Below, piece by piece: positions 13,101 to 24,481 of a DNA stretch of 64,000 bases (position 1 is its first letter; each line of letters starts with the position of its first letter). This DNA comes from Chiridota heheva (Eukaryota > Echinodermata > Holothuroidea > Apodida > Chiridotidae): the NCBI GenBank assembly GCA_020152595.1, contig JAIGNY010002236.1, positions 293,501 to 357,500 of the forward strand. Reading direction: 5' to 3'. The position numbers were made by a program, and so were the translations under genes. A model generated the notes under the pieces. That model worked only from the letters and a program-made list of their open reading frames with translations, did no database searches and had not been told where the DNA came from.

Positions 13101-14080
13101 ATGCACTTCCATCATCTCCCGAGGGCGGTGGGTTGAAGACTATATGGAGAAAATATAAAACAAATATTTAAAAAGTAATTAGATCAGTGGCAAATTTCGA
13201 TCAATGAAATTTCGATAAATATTCAATTTGGCGTTATTTTTGCATATCAGTCAGTTAGGTTATTGTTGATTATTGTTGCATGTTAAGTTTACTTTGATAT
13301 TTTTAAGTAACAAAGCGACAAAATTTAGGGCGTATGTAATTGAAACCTTGCTTGTTGCGATTTATAAATCGCAACAAGCAAATATTCTACAAAATCAATA
13401 AAACTACTACTAATTTGCATATTTTTCTTATTTTTAAATTTCTACTTTTTCCTAATGCTGTCAAGCATTTGAAACATGTGCGGCTCACACCCCCAAAATT
13501 TGCCACAAGCATAATGTTTTGTTTTTTAATAAAGAATATAAATATGCTGAAAGTATTTGCCTATTAAAAAAATTCCCAACCATGTTTCTGCCCCCCTGCC
13601 CCCCTCTCCTCCCCGTACTGTATTGATTTATCCTTTTCTTAGGAAATTTAACAATAAAATAAGAAAATCAGCTACATAATAGGCCTACGAGAATTATTGT
13701 TGATTATAATTTATCATGAACTTGAAGATAAAGATCATTTTTCTCAAAAAGTGTTGAGAAAATATACTTTCTGGGATGCAAACGGACAAAGCTTACTGGC
13801 GTTGTACTGTTATATTGTAACGTAACCAGGTATAACCAGTTTACGTTGGGCAGCAGTTGTGGTTTTGTGTTAATGATTTAAGTAAAAGATATCATATATC
13901 GGGGTTGGAAATTTAATCTCCCGACCAAAATGTAGAAAACGATCGGGTCTTGCGGGGTAAAGGCAATAGCATTAGAAGTTCGTAATGTTGACTAAAACAT
14001 TAGAAAATCGCCTGCTAAATAGTACAAGAACAGTATTGTTGATTATTTGAAAAATGTTTTTCCTCTGAAAAAGTGATGTA
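10131..14080. other. intergenic/3' flank of gene 1, no gene recognised
   Basis: A 108-codon minus-strand frame at 10310-10636 has no recognisable domain and no convincing splice signals, so it is not called. At about 10930-11040 there is a repeat-like segment containing 'ctcaaggcgccgtacata'. C-rich and poly-G tracts occur at 11700-11720 and 12090-12105, and a perfect palindrome lies at 13348-13381. Confidence 0.35.
13348..13381. other. perfect 34-bp palindrome
   Basis: The arms are TTGCTTGTTGCGATTTA and its exact reverse complement, with no spacer. It is too long to be chance and could extrude as a cruciform. No gene or terminator context is visible. Confidence 0.9.
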
Positions 14081-14091
14081 TACATCAGGCA

Positions 14092-14265
14092 CTATCTTTG
14101 GAAGAGAAAGGGCGGGGATTCATGCGAGGATAAAGCTCCCCCCCCCACCCCCTCCCAAGCTCCGCTTTCTACGTCTATATGATACTCACAATAGTTGGAT
14201 TCAGAGGCGGCGGTAGGATATGAACTGGGTAATGTTGTGTAACTCATGATAGGCCGCGTCATAAC
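14092..14265 (-). CDS. MS4A-like gene 1, C-terminal tail exon (candidate)
   Basis: The minus strand shows a good acceptor (ATTTTGCAG at about 14266-14274) followed by an open frame in the phase left by the TM4 exon at 15303-15431. It begins VMTRPIMSYTTLPSSYPTA and is polar, rich in Ser, Thr, Pro and Tyr, like the cytoplasmic tail of MS4A proteins. If it is terminal, the frame runs to the stop at 14092. There is also a plausible donor inside it (ACTATT|GTGAGT, near 14187-14188), so the exon may be shorter with another exon downstream. The glycine-rich stretch after that donor coincides with a C-rich tract, which makes the shorter version attractive. Confidence 0.45.
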   Translation of the reverse strand, partial: VMTRPIMSYTTLPSSYPTAASESNYCEYHIDVESGAWEGVGGGALSSHESPPFLFQR

Positions 14266-15302
14266 CTGCAAAATCAATCAAATTAAATTCAAATCAAGTG
14301 AAGTAAAGAATCAGACCGCTCCAATACTTTCAAAAATATTATATTAAAATGAATCTTCAAATTTCATGAAGAAAAAAAAAATGTCCTGGAATTTGCCAGC
14401 TTTTCCTAGAAATGTTTAATTGTATCCTGAAATTCAGAGAAATTATCAATTTGGCTTACTATGCGTAAACAAAAAAAAAAAAAGAATTAAATTAAAAAAG
14501 ATCTATAGCTAATTACAACAAACTGTTCGATAACAGCAAAAACTTATCAGCGTATAAAACATTATTAAGACTGCCATAAGACTTCCTGAAATATTGCCGA
14601 AATTATGCCGAATAAAGTTTCCCGAAAACTTCCAAAGGTTCAGAATGTCGGGTAATTATTACTTCATAATATACAACGAAAATAAGTCTCAAGTTATTAA
14701 TGGCCACTTTACATGCGCGTATAATAGACAGATACACTTTGTGGGCGGTTTATTGTGGTCCAAAACGATTGCTGATTGGCGTTCAGTATAAGTGCAAATT
14801 GAACCAATCAGAACACACGAATGGAGCTCTATTCATTTCAACATTAAAGACAGATAACTGACCTTAAAAAAAAGGCTTCGAAACTATGAGGACAACATGA
14901 AATTTCAAAAGACTAGAGACAACATTATGACATTAGCAAGAATGTCACAATAGCATAAATGATCATAGATATCAACCACAAACAAAGATGACCATTTTTG
15001 TTAAATTTGGAGAAGGGAGAGGGGGCACATAAGTAAAGTACTTTTACATTGAAAGGTTTCTCAATATGAAAATGTTGGTTGATTAAGCCAGTCAATTTGA
15101 CTTCTGGTAGAAAATAAAATGTCTTCTATTCAGACAAAAAGATCCGGATTTACGGCTACTGTATATATGGGTTCAAAGTCCACCAAAGGTGGGGCGGGGT
15201 ACGGCTCTGACTTTTGAAATAAACGACCCGATCGGGGCATCTTATACACGCTGATCTGAGGTAAAATTGAACATGAAAGATGAAAGCAAAAAACAATCTT
15301 AC

Positions 15303-15431
15303 CACTGATTTTGTTTTTGAAGCATTTATTGTCCTAAAAGCCACTATGGCTCCAGCATTTGTGGCTATTAGCTCTGCCGATGCAATGACGATAAGGACCG
15401 AGTCAATGGCGATACGTGTAGTCCGATTCGG
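15303..15431 (-). CDS. MS4A-like gene 1, TM4 exon
   Basis: A 129-bp exon of 43 codons, phase 0 at both ends. It is bounded on the minus strand by acceptor TTCCAACAG and donor GTAAGA. It encodes one hydrophobic helix, RIAIDSVLIVIASAELIATN and onward to AFRTINASK. The motif R-[I/L]-x-[I/V]-D-[S/A]-[V/I]-L-[I/L] followed by A-x-x-E is shared with the TM4 exons at 53571-53705 and 35504-35624. MS4A/CD20-like proteins have four membrane helices with both ends in the cytoplasm, and this would be the fourth. The long 21-bp array (15484-17850) sits in the intron just upstream, about 50 bp from this acceptor. Confidence 0.7.
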
Positions 15432-15483
15432 CTGTTGGAATAGAAAATATGTAATACGAAACCTTTTTACATATGCACTGGGC

Positions 15484-17850
15484 GGCCATTTGGCCCACCG
15501 GTCACTTCATTTGGCCCACCAGTCACTTCGTATGGCCAACTAGCATGACCAATCACTTCATTTGGTCTACCAATCACTACATTTGGCCCACCAGTCACTT
15601 CGTATGGCCAACTAGCATGACCAATCACTTCATTTGGTCTACCAATCACTTCATTTGGCCTACCAGTCACTTCATTTGGCCCATCAGTCACTTCATTTGG
15701 CCCACCAGTCACTTCATTTGGCCCACCAGTCATTTCATTTGGGACACCAATCACTTAATTTGGCCCACCAGTCACTTCATTTGGCCCACCAGTCACTTCA
15801 TTTGGCCCACCAGTCACTTCATTTGGGGCACCAATCACTTAATTTGGCCCACCAGTCACTTCATTTGGCCCACCAGTCACTTCATTTGGTCCACCAGTCA
15901 CTTCATTTGGGGCACCAATCACTTCATTTGGCCCACCAGTCACTTCATTTGGCCCACCAGTCACTTCATTTGGTCCACCAGTCACTTCATTTGGCCCACC
16001 AGTCACTTCATTTGCCCCCACCAGTTACTTCATTTGGCCCACCAGTCACTTCATTTGGCCCACCTGTCACTTCATTTGGCCCACCAGTCACTTCATTTGG
16101 CCCACCAGTCACTTCATTTGGCCCACCAGTCACTTCATTTGGCCCACCAGTCACTTCATTTGGGGCACCAATCACTTAATTTGGCCCACCAGTCACTTCA
16201 TTTGGCCCACCAATCACTTAATTTGGCCCACCAGTCACTTCATTTGGCCCACCAGTCACTTCATTTGGCCCACCAGTCACTTCATTTGGCCCACCAGTCA
16301 CTTCATTTGGCCCACCAGTCACTTCATTTGGCCCACCATTCACTTCATTTGGCCCACCAGTCACTTCATTTGGCCTACCAATCACTTAATTTGGCCCACC
16401 AGTCACTTCATTTGGTCCACCAGTTACTTCATTTGGCCCACCAGTCACTTCATTTGGCCCACCAGTCACTTCATTTGGCCCCAGTCACTTCAGTTGGCCC
16501 ACCAGTCACTTCATTTGGCCCACCAGTCACTTCATTTGGCCAACTAGCATGACCAGTCACTTCATTTGGCCCACCAGTCACTTCATTTGGCCCACCAGTC
16601 ACTTCATTTGGCCCACCAGTCACTTCATTTGGCCCACCAGTCACTTCATTTGGCCCACCAGTCACTTCATTTGGCCCACCAGTCACTTCATTTGGCCCAC
16701 CAGTCACTTCATTTGGCCCACCAGTCACTTCATTTGGCCCACCAGTCACTTCATTTGGCCCACCAGTCACTTCATTTGGCCCACCAGTCACTTCATTTGG
16801 CCCACCAGTTACTTCATTTGGCCCACCAGTCACTTCATTTGGCCTACCAGTCACTTCATGTGGCCCACCAGTCACTTCATTTGGCCCACCAGTCACTTCA
16901 TTTGGCCCACCAGTCACTTCATTTGGCCCACCAGTCACTTCATTTGGCCCACCAGTCACTTCATTTGGCCCACCAGTCATTTCATTTGGGGCACTAATCA
17001 CTTAATTTGGCCCATCAGTCACTTCATTTGGCCCACCAGTCACTTCCTTTGGCCCACCAGTCACTTCATTTGGCCCACCAGTCACTTCAGTTGGCCCACC
17101 AGTCACTTCGTTTGGCCCACCAGTCACTTCATTTGGCCCACCAGTCACTTCATTTGGCCAACTAGCATGACCAGTCACTTCATTTGGCCCACCAATCACT
17201 TCATTTGGCCCACCAGTTACTTCATTTGGCCCACCAGTCACTTCATTTGGCCCACCTGTCACTTCATTTGGCCCACCAGTCATTTCATTTGGGGCACCAA
17301 TCACTTAATTTGGCCCACCAGTCACTTCATTTGGCCCACCAGTCACTTCATTTGTCCCACCAGTCACTTCATTTGGCCCACCAGTCACTTCATTTGGCCC
17401 ACCAGTCACTTCATTTGGCCCACCAGTCACTTCATTTGGCCCACCAGTCACTTCATTTGGCCCACCAGTCACTTCATTTGGCCCACCAGTCACTTCATTT
17501 GGCCCACCAGTCACTTCATTTGGCCCACCAGTCACTTCATTTGGCCCACCAGTCACTTCATTTGGCCCACCAGTCACTTCATTTGGCCCACCAGTCACTT
17601 CATTTGGCCCACCAGTCACTTCATTTGGCCCACCAATCACTTCATTTGGCCCACCAGTCACTTCATTTGGCCCACCAGTCACTTCATTTGGCCCACCAGT
17701 CATTTCATTTGGGGCACCAATCACTTAATTTGGCCCACCAGTCACTTCATTTGGCCCACCAGTCACTTCCTTTGGCCCACCAGTCACTTCATTTGGCCCA
17801 CCTGTCACTTCATTTGGCCCACCAGTCACTTCACATGGCCCACCACTTTT
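15484..17850. repeat. 21-bp minisatellite in a gene 1 intron (about 110 units)
   Basis: The unit is TTTGGCCCACCAGTCACTTC plus A, highly uniform. Recurrent variant blocks are 'ggggcaccaatcacttaa' (six or more places) and 'ggccaactagcatgacc' (15533, 15614, 16538 and 17157). Variant blocks recur in the same order about 720 bp apart (about 16980 and 17700), so larger segments have been duplicated within the array. The unit length keeps frames open: up to 459 codons of [14 protein letters not shown] heptads on plus and GGPNEVT on minus. These are artefacts. The array lies between the TM3 exon (19208-19318) and the TM4 exon (15303-15431). Confidence 0.95.
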
Positions 17851-17986
17851 TCAAAAACACTGGTATACTGCAGCATGGTGAGCCTATTTACATATGATTC
17901 AGATGGAAAATTCACTTTCAAGAGGTAATTTTATTCAATTTTATGTCATTATTTTCTGCTTAAAACATGAATTATTTGTCCCCACA

Positions 17987-17999
17987 CACACACTCACAC

Positions 18000-18041
<42 letters not shown>
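17987..18041. repeat. (CA)n microsatellite
   Basis: About 55 bp of almost pure CA dinucleotides inside the gene 1 intron. Confidence 0.9.
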
Positions 18042-18043
<2 letters not shown>

Positions 18044-18305
18044 CCCTTTACTCGGTGGCGACGCTTTTGCGTTCTGGACACACTGTCTACCGTTGCCATT
18101 TTTGCCATCAACTTGTGAAAATTCCTTCAATAAATGTAAATAAAATCTAATGAATTTGTTTTGGTTATACTAAGGACTGTTATTTTCGGGGACAGGGCAC
18201 CTTTCTTCCACCGCAGGGAAATAATAAAAAGAAGATAAGGCCTTCCTAGAATTTGAAAAATGTGTTCATACGTTGCGTTCTGAATATGTTCTATATAGCT
18301 GTATA

Positions 18306-18350
18306 GTGTCATCAGGGAGTTGGCATTAGACGCCAACTCCCTGGTGTCAT
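18306..18350. repeat. 31-bp hairpin flanked by 7-bp direct repeats
   Basis: The stem is CAGGGAGTTGGC / GCCAACTCCCTG with loop ATTAGAC (18313-18343). It is immediately flanked on both sides by GTGTCAT (18306-18312 and 18344-18350). The form is that of a very short inserted hairpin with a target duplication, or a replication-slippage product. Confidence 0.6.
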
Positions 18351-19207
18351 GACCTGCTTGAATTAATTTCCTTTTTTTTCTTTTCAGACCATGGTCTTTG
18401 ACCAGTTGTGGAACACTCTCATGTTCAGAACATACATGTGGACCCTATCAACCACGAAAATTGTGTAAATTAGACAAAACTCCCTATATTTCGTAAAATC
18501 CCTACTGAATGGCATGGCAACCGCGTTTGCCTGTTGACTGTTGCTGTTACAGCGGAGAAAATAAAGCCCCGCCCATAAGAGCTTGAGAATACAAAGTTGT
18601 CCTGACTGTATAACCAGTGTGTCAGGCAAGGAAAGAAAATCCTAAATCACACAAAAAGCATCAATGAGATATGAAGACAGAGCAAAATAAAAGGAATAAA
18701 CAATCTGAAAATGGAAAGAAAATATATATTTCTGCCCGCCCCTCCCTTACAAGTTTTCACAAGAACTGAAGAAAGAGCAAAAAAAAAAAAAAAATTAAGG
18801 CCTTATGAAACATCACGGCTTATGGAGCGCAATAATTCAGTAATCACAACACATGGAACACAACAAAAAGATGGTAACTTTGGTGGGTAACCCCTTGCAT
18901 GGGCCCAAGCAAATACTGATTTCCGGGCCCTAACAATAACATTGCTATATGGGGACCGAGCAATAAACTCCCACGAAAACCCTATAGTTGCGCCACTGCC
19001 CTGTTCATTGATGACTATTAATGGCGGCGCCAGGCACCATAAACTGGAAGGGACATTGAGACGACCTACCCGGATTTGGACGAATCGGAAAATCGATATT
19101 GGCGGGAATGGGGGTAGAACGAGTCTCTCGGTCCTCACCGTGCATGGCGCCGCAACTGGTATAGCTATGATTGGACAGTTGGGCTTTGGGGTTGAACTAG
19201 TACTTAC
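18351..19207. other. gene 1 intron
   Basis: Lies between the TM3 and TM4 exons. The segment 18970-19150 contains motifs such as 'ggcggcgccagg' and 'cgccactgccctg' that look like termini of degraded hAT-type repeats. A long minus-strand frame extending from the TM3 exon through 18803 is a read-through and not coding. Confidence 0.5.
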
Positions 19208-19318
19208 CATGTGATTGGCTGCCACTATCGGCTCTTTGCTCGTTGCCACGCCCATTGTAATTATGATATTGATGCTGTACAGCATGGAGAAGATGTTGAG
19301 AGTGACATACCATATCAA
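19208..19318 (-). CDS. MS4A-like gene 1, TM3 exon
   Basis: A 111-bp, 37-codon exon, phase 0 at both ends. The acceptor is TTCATATAG and the donor is the consensus CATG|GTAAGT. It encodes LIWYVTLNIFSMLYSINIII and then TMGVATSKEPIVAANHM: one helix followed by an extracellular-loop-like polar segment. It corresponds to the 33-codon exon at 57174-57272 of gene 3 (shared L-x-YV start, small-residue helix, Ile-rich end). It lies 722 bp downstream of the TM2 exon, as the MS4A order requires. Confidence 0.7.
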
Positions 19319-20039
19319 CTATATGAAAAGGGAGAAAATAATGATCTAGAGAAATTGCAAATTAGCTAATTGTATAGCTAATTTCTTCGATTGTTTTAAG
19401 ACGCATAGCTTGGCGTGTGGGTCATGGTTTGATTGGTGACAAAATTTGACGGGTCAAGAAGAGGTCACGCTTTCCTAAAATATCATATCAATACCATCAT
19501 TCATCCCCCCTAACCCCTTATCTCCTCCCCCCCTCCCTGCCCCTTTTCCATTCCCCATCCCCTCTTCCCGCAGGTTTTTTTATTATTTTTACGTATACAG
19601 ATTTTTCACTGCTGGGCCAATTGACGGTAGTATCTGAATATTGGCATCTGCAGACAGTGATTCCCTAAAGCATACCGGCAAAATCACAAATACAAATTTT
19701 CCTACCACAAATGATAAGCGAGGGGGCAGAACCACAAATTCACGCTAAGATACAAATTTATCAAGATACAAAAGATATACATTCGGGAAATAGGGTGGGG
19801 AAAATTCCTCTTTGCCAACCCGTAATCCCATGGTTACGAAACAGATATAGAGGTCACGCTTTCCTAAAATATCATATCAATACCATCAATCCCCCACCCC
19901 CCCCATCCAATCCCCCACCCCACCCCCACCCAATCCCCACCCCAGCCCCACCCAGCCCCACCCCACCCCCCCCCCAAAAGGGTGGGGAATCCTCTTACCA
20001 ACCCCTAATCCCATGGTTACGATTTGAATATATACGTAC
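19319..20039. other. gene 1 intron
   Basis: It includes a repeat module also seen near 11620, 35140 and 53170 ('aaattcacgctaagatacaa' type, 19725-19800). The 22-bp segment 'cacgctttcctaaaatatca' occurs twice (about 19467 and 19856). There is a C-rich tract at 19889-19975. Confidence 0.6.
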
Positions 20040-20105
20040 CGTGCAATAAGCGTTGTAACCAACTCGACCTGCCGCTCGACACCCAATTGCGCCGCCCACA
20101 ATGAA
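20040..20105 (-). CDS. MS4A-like gene 1, TM2 exon
   Basis: A 66-bp, 22-codon exon, phase 0 at both ends, with acceptor TCCATGCAG and donor CACG|GTACGT. It encodes FIVGGAIGCRAAGRVGYNAY (then CT). The preceding exon ends in PIWAGAW, so the join gives PIW-x-G-x-x-F-I-x-x-G, the hallmark of the start of the second MS4A helix. The basic AAGR segment that follows is the expected cytoplasmic loop. The gene 3 counterpart is at 60535-60594 (20 codons). Confidence 0.72.
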
Positions 20106-20712
20106 CTGCATGGAATACAGGAAATATGGAGAAATTTGTATAGGGAAATCCGTTCTAAAAAAAATTGGATGAGACTTCACCAGTTAATCTGATAACAGCT
20201 ATTGACGTCACTTAGACGGCATTTATTGATTGGCTGGTCAAGAATTAAGTAAATATCTCGACCAATTAGAAACGTGTTTTATTGTATATGTATCTCCACC
20301 TTAACACGATATATGGCCTTTAAAATAGCTGTTTAATTGTCGCCATATCTAATTTCAAGATTTGAAGAGTAAAACTAGTTCAAGGAAGGGCGGTGAGTTT
20401 TCTTCCAGATGTGACCTGCAGATTTAAAGTAGGTATAATTATCTATTATTGATTGATTGGTTGATTGTAACTTTATTTTCACTCTCTTGCAAATACAACA
20501 ATATACAGGTTAAGAAAATAATAATTGAGCTATTACATACATTTATGACAATATTTATAGGGATAGTGAGGGGGTTATCTGCTCAAGCCAGAAAGGCTTA
20601 TCGAGGCAGAAACCCCATATGTCAATCGATAGAGAATATAAAAATAATGCTATACGCACTAGTTCCCTATTTTTCGCCAGCTGGTCAAGGAGTATATATA
20701 CTTTATATATAT

Positions 20713-21144
<432 letters not shown>

Positions 21145-21304
21145 AAGAAAATTGTAGTGCAATCTAAAGGAATTACATTTTCCAGATTATACGTCAATTA
21201 TTGGATCAAAATCTACAACGTAGGACCAGGTGGTGAATGTCCTAACAAGATATAATTTTAGTGGGCTTAGGTGAATGTCCTAACCCCTATGATTTTAGTT
21301 CCCC

Positions 21305-21545
21305 TTAACGTTCCCTTACCCCGTCCCTCTTCCCCTCCCCGTCCCCCCAGTACCCTCCCGTCCGTCCCCTTCCCCGTCCCCACCCCGTTGCCCCGTTCCC
21401 CATCCCCCCTCCCCTGTCCCCTCTCCGTCCCCTTCCCGTCCCCTCACCGTCCCCATCCCCCTCCCGTCCCCTCCCGTCCCCACCCTTGTTCCCTCTCCCG
21501 TCCCCCGTCCCCATTGTTCCCCCCCGCCCGTCCCCCGCCCGCCCC
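21305..21545. repeat. C-rich (CCGTCCCCT-like) tract
   Basis: An irregular pyrimidine-rich array of CCGTCCCC, CTCCC and CCTTCC words. G-rich on the minus strand, with quadruplex potential. Confidence 0.85.
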
Positions 21546-21620
21546 TGAAAATAAATAAATAAAGTTATAAACACATCTTATTATTCATCATCAATATATT
21601 ACAATAAGTAAATATTTTAC

Positions 21621-21825
21621 CCAAGCTCCAGCCCATATTGGAGTCGCGATGTCTGATTCCTGGCAATCAATGCTGATCGCAACGATTCCGAAAATTATCG
21701 ACAAAGTGCCGAGGAGCATCTGAAGTTTTCCGGTCAATAAACATCTTCGCCTATCCACGGCACCATAAGTGGTTTCTCGAGTTACTGTTGTGATCTTTAA
21801 AGTTTGAGACAATTTTAAACATTTC
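21621..21825 (-). CDS. MS4A-like gene 1, TM1 exon
   Basis: The minus-strand frame includes CLLTGKLQMLLGTLSIIFGI, then VAISIDCQESDIATPIWAGAW, and ends at donor TTGG|GTAAAA in phase 0. L-x-x-[L/A]-x-x-x-x-G followed by a loop and P-I-W-x-G is the MS4A/CD20-like first helix and loop. Its counterpart is the exon at 61987-62151. The donor is weaker than consensus. The 5' border is uncertain. An acceptor ACTACAG at 21826-21832 gives 205 bp starting in phase 2 (used here), and ACAACAG would start it at 21784. Translation upstream of the helix is polar and Thr/Arg-rich, as expected for a cytoplasmic N-terminus. Confidence 0.68.
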
Positions 21826-21832
21826 CTGTAGT

Positions 21833-24425
21833 CATTTAATTTATCATAGCAAGGTCATCATGATATTGATATTTCACAAAATAGTATTCTCCATGGGCTG
21901 GCGAAGAGTGGACCAGCGGACTTGTTCGCACAATGATTTATCAAATTTAATGATATGCAAAAATAAATAAATTGGCATACTGATAAAATGAAATTGCATG
22001 TTGCCATGAAACTATTCCTCCTTTAACGCTACCACTTCCCGCCGCCCCGTTCTCTTTTCGACAAGAAAATATATTTAGAAATAAATAACGTTAATATACA
22101 GTCCTTTCCAAATGACTTTATTTCGCTAATATTTGTCTGACTACCAAGACTTCATGTTTTGCATATCTCCTACACTTCAGTGGCGCCGGAAGTAGGGCCA
22201 AAGGGTCATAGCCCTCACTTTTCAGGATTTCTTGTTATATATCCCCCAGTTTTTCGGAAAAATCCATTTTACTTCAATGCAGAAATATTAACATATGACA
22301 AAAACTGAACAGTTTTTCCGTTTTCCCCACCCCTCATTCTTTGACAATTTTACGGCGCCGATGCTCCTACAAAAAAAAAAAAAAACATAATCCTTGAACA
22401 TTTCTTAATGGTTTTATTACTGGAGAGTATCATCAACTTATTTTAATTAGGGTTTATTCCTCTAATTAGAAACTTTTTTTACAACTTTTGCTTAATTGCA
22501 GCATCGGATGCGTGTGGTATGAATTAACTGCTGCGGCAGTGTGTAGCCTATAACGTCAAAGTAGCGCATCTACTCTTCAAAACATGATTCCAGAAAATAT
22601 AAACTCTCAAATTTTCTGAAATTTCTTCAAATTCCTTCTTATTTCCTGAGATTGTTTCAAATTCTTTCTAATTTCCTGACAATTCTACAAATTTTCCTGA
22701 TATTTGTTAAAATTTATTACTATTTCCTTTTAGTTCGAAACAAATCTTTACCCAAAATCAAATAAGTATGTAAAATAGTTTAAATGATAAGACGAAATTA
22801 ATTGACACAGGAATATTTTGACAAAATTCCTTATATGTATTATCATTCCAAAAAATGGGAGAAATGGAACAAACAAAAAAAAAAACCTTTCTATTACAAG
22901 ATTTCCCGAAGATTCCTGGAATATTTCCATTTCCCAAATTACGGATAATTTCCATGAAAGTTGTAGCCTTATGCCAGTGGCGCATATAAAGCGAGGGCCA
23001 GGGGGCCAAGGCCCCCCAATTATTGTATTGGCCCTCAATAATGAGGGTCTAACGAATTAATTTTGAAGAATCAGATTCCATGGCATCTTTTTTTCTTTCT
23101 TCCGGAAGTCTTTATTTTCGTGAAATTACAAAATGTTGTCAAATATACTAAAACTTCCAATAATTTTGCAATAGTCTCAAAGTGGGCTGTCCAATTTTCC
23201 CCCAATTTGAAAATTCCCCATATTACTGATATTTAATTGTCTAATCCGTTTTGTTGTTTTTTTTTGTGAAAAAATAATTTGCCAAAAATACTGATGATTT
23301 GTTTGTGTTATTTTGTTTTTGCGTTTCTAAATTTTACGGTATAGTCAATCATTCGTAAGATTTGTTTTTGAACCTCCTCATCACGGCCAAAATTCTTGTA
23401 GGACTGGGGACGGGGCACCTAGGGCGCAAACTACATTTTTACCTAGCAATGGTTGTAATTAGGATGTAAACCTTGGTAAAACTTCATTACGTTTCATGTG
23501 GGAATGGGTGAGGGTTTTGCTTAGCCAGAACTTCTTCGCTAGGCTGGCCCACCAGTCACCCACTTTGTTGAGGATAATTAAGGCTCCTCATTCACCGTCC
23601 CCTTTTGAAAAGATAACTTCCTTCGTAAAGATTGAGAAAGGGGCGCATTACCTGCGACGGCATAGGGCCGTGGTGCACATTGCACTGCTCGTATCCTTGA
23701 TACGTCATTGTGTGGCACCGTCAGGCTGCGCCTACTTGCGATTTCTATCTGGCTGAGGCACCTGCTGTCTGTAATATGGAAAATGAAACTAATACCAACT
23801 GACTGACTGACTAATAAATAGAAAATGTGTGTGGGGGGTGTTCCCCAGTAGCGACGCCACGAAGAGGGCAAAGGGTCTCGTCTCATATTTCTCGCCAAGA
23901 TCCCATGATCGATTTTCCAAATCATCCAAATCCAAGGAGAGGAGAGGTTGGGGGTATAGGTCCCTCAATGTCCCTCCCAATTCGTTGTGCTTTTCCCCCA
24001 CCACCGTATGGTCACGCCACTGTTTATGATAGAGCAGTTGAAAGTGTCGTGTCAAAGCTACGAGATTCTATATATGCTCTTTGCCACAAAGTGACGGTGG
24101 AGAATTTAGGTTAGATCAATAAATGCATCATGGGCGTAAGAAATAGATTGAAATCTTTTTAGGGGGCAGAAGTACTTTTCGATCACAAAGACGTCAACAG
24201 TGAATCTGAAAAAATATGTTGCGCAACGGTATCATCAATTACGCGGGTCTCACAGCTAACTGTACTATTACAAAGAATTTCACGTGACATCTCGAGTTTG
24301 CGGTTATTTATTATATTTAGGTTATGCGTATGATATTCTGAATATTTAGGGGGGGGATGTGATGGGTGGGTGGGAGGAAAGGGGAAAGGGGGGGGGTGGT
24401 TCTGACTAATACTTGTTCTGGATAC
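21833..24425. other. gene 1 5' intron or flank; degraded repeats
   Basis: It contains degenerate AATTTCC tracts (22580-22740) and several segments beginning CAGTGGCG or its complement (about 22182, 22974 and 24013-24021), typical of worn hAT-type element ends. The 15-mer TGGCCCACCAGTCAC at about 23547 matches the unit of the 15.5-17.85 kb array. No confident exon. Confidence 0.4.
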
Positions 24426-24481
24426 CTCTGGATTTGCTTAGCTTCGGCCCAAAGTCTTTGAGTTGCATATACCCCTAAACC
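24426..24481 (-). CDS. possible upstream exon of gene 1 (weak)
   Basis: On the minus strand a pyrimidine-rich acceptor (TTTTCCTTCAG) precedes an open segment, GLGVYATQRLWAEAKQIQ. It is followed by AGAG|GTATCC, which would end in phase 2 and so match a TM1 exon starting at 21825. The fit of phase is only a one-in-three coincidence, the donor is modest, and the peptide is not recognisable. The frame can also be read on through CRYPEQ-like sequence to other possible donors. Confidence 0.22.

Noticed and set aside
15473-17928. Open frames of 359 and 459 codons (HFIWPTS heptads) and minus-strand GGPNEVT frames
   Set aside because: They follow directly from a 21-bp tandem array lying in an intron. 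All phases are open at once and there is no other coding evidence.
18803-19318. A single 171-codon minus-strand gene
   Set aside because: Only the first 37 codons (19208-19318) are MS4A-like, and they end at a consensus GTAAGT donor. The rest is intron read-through with degraded repeat sequence.
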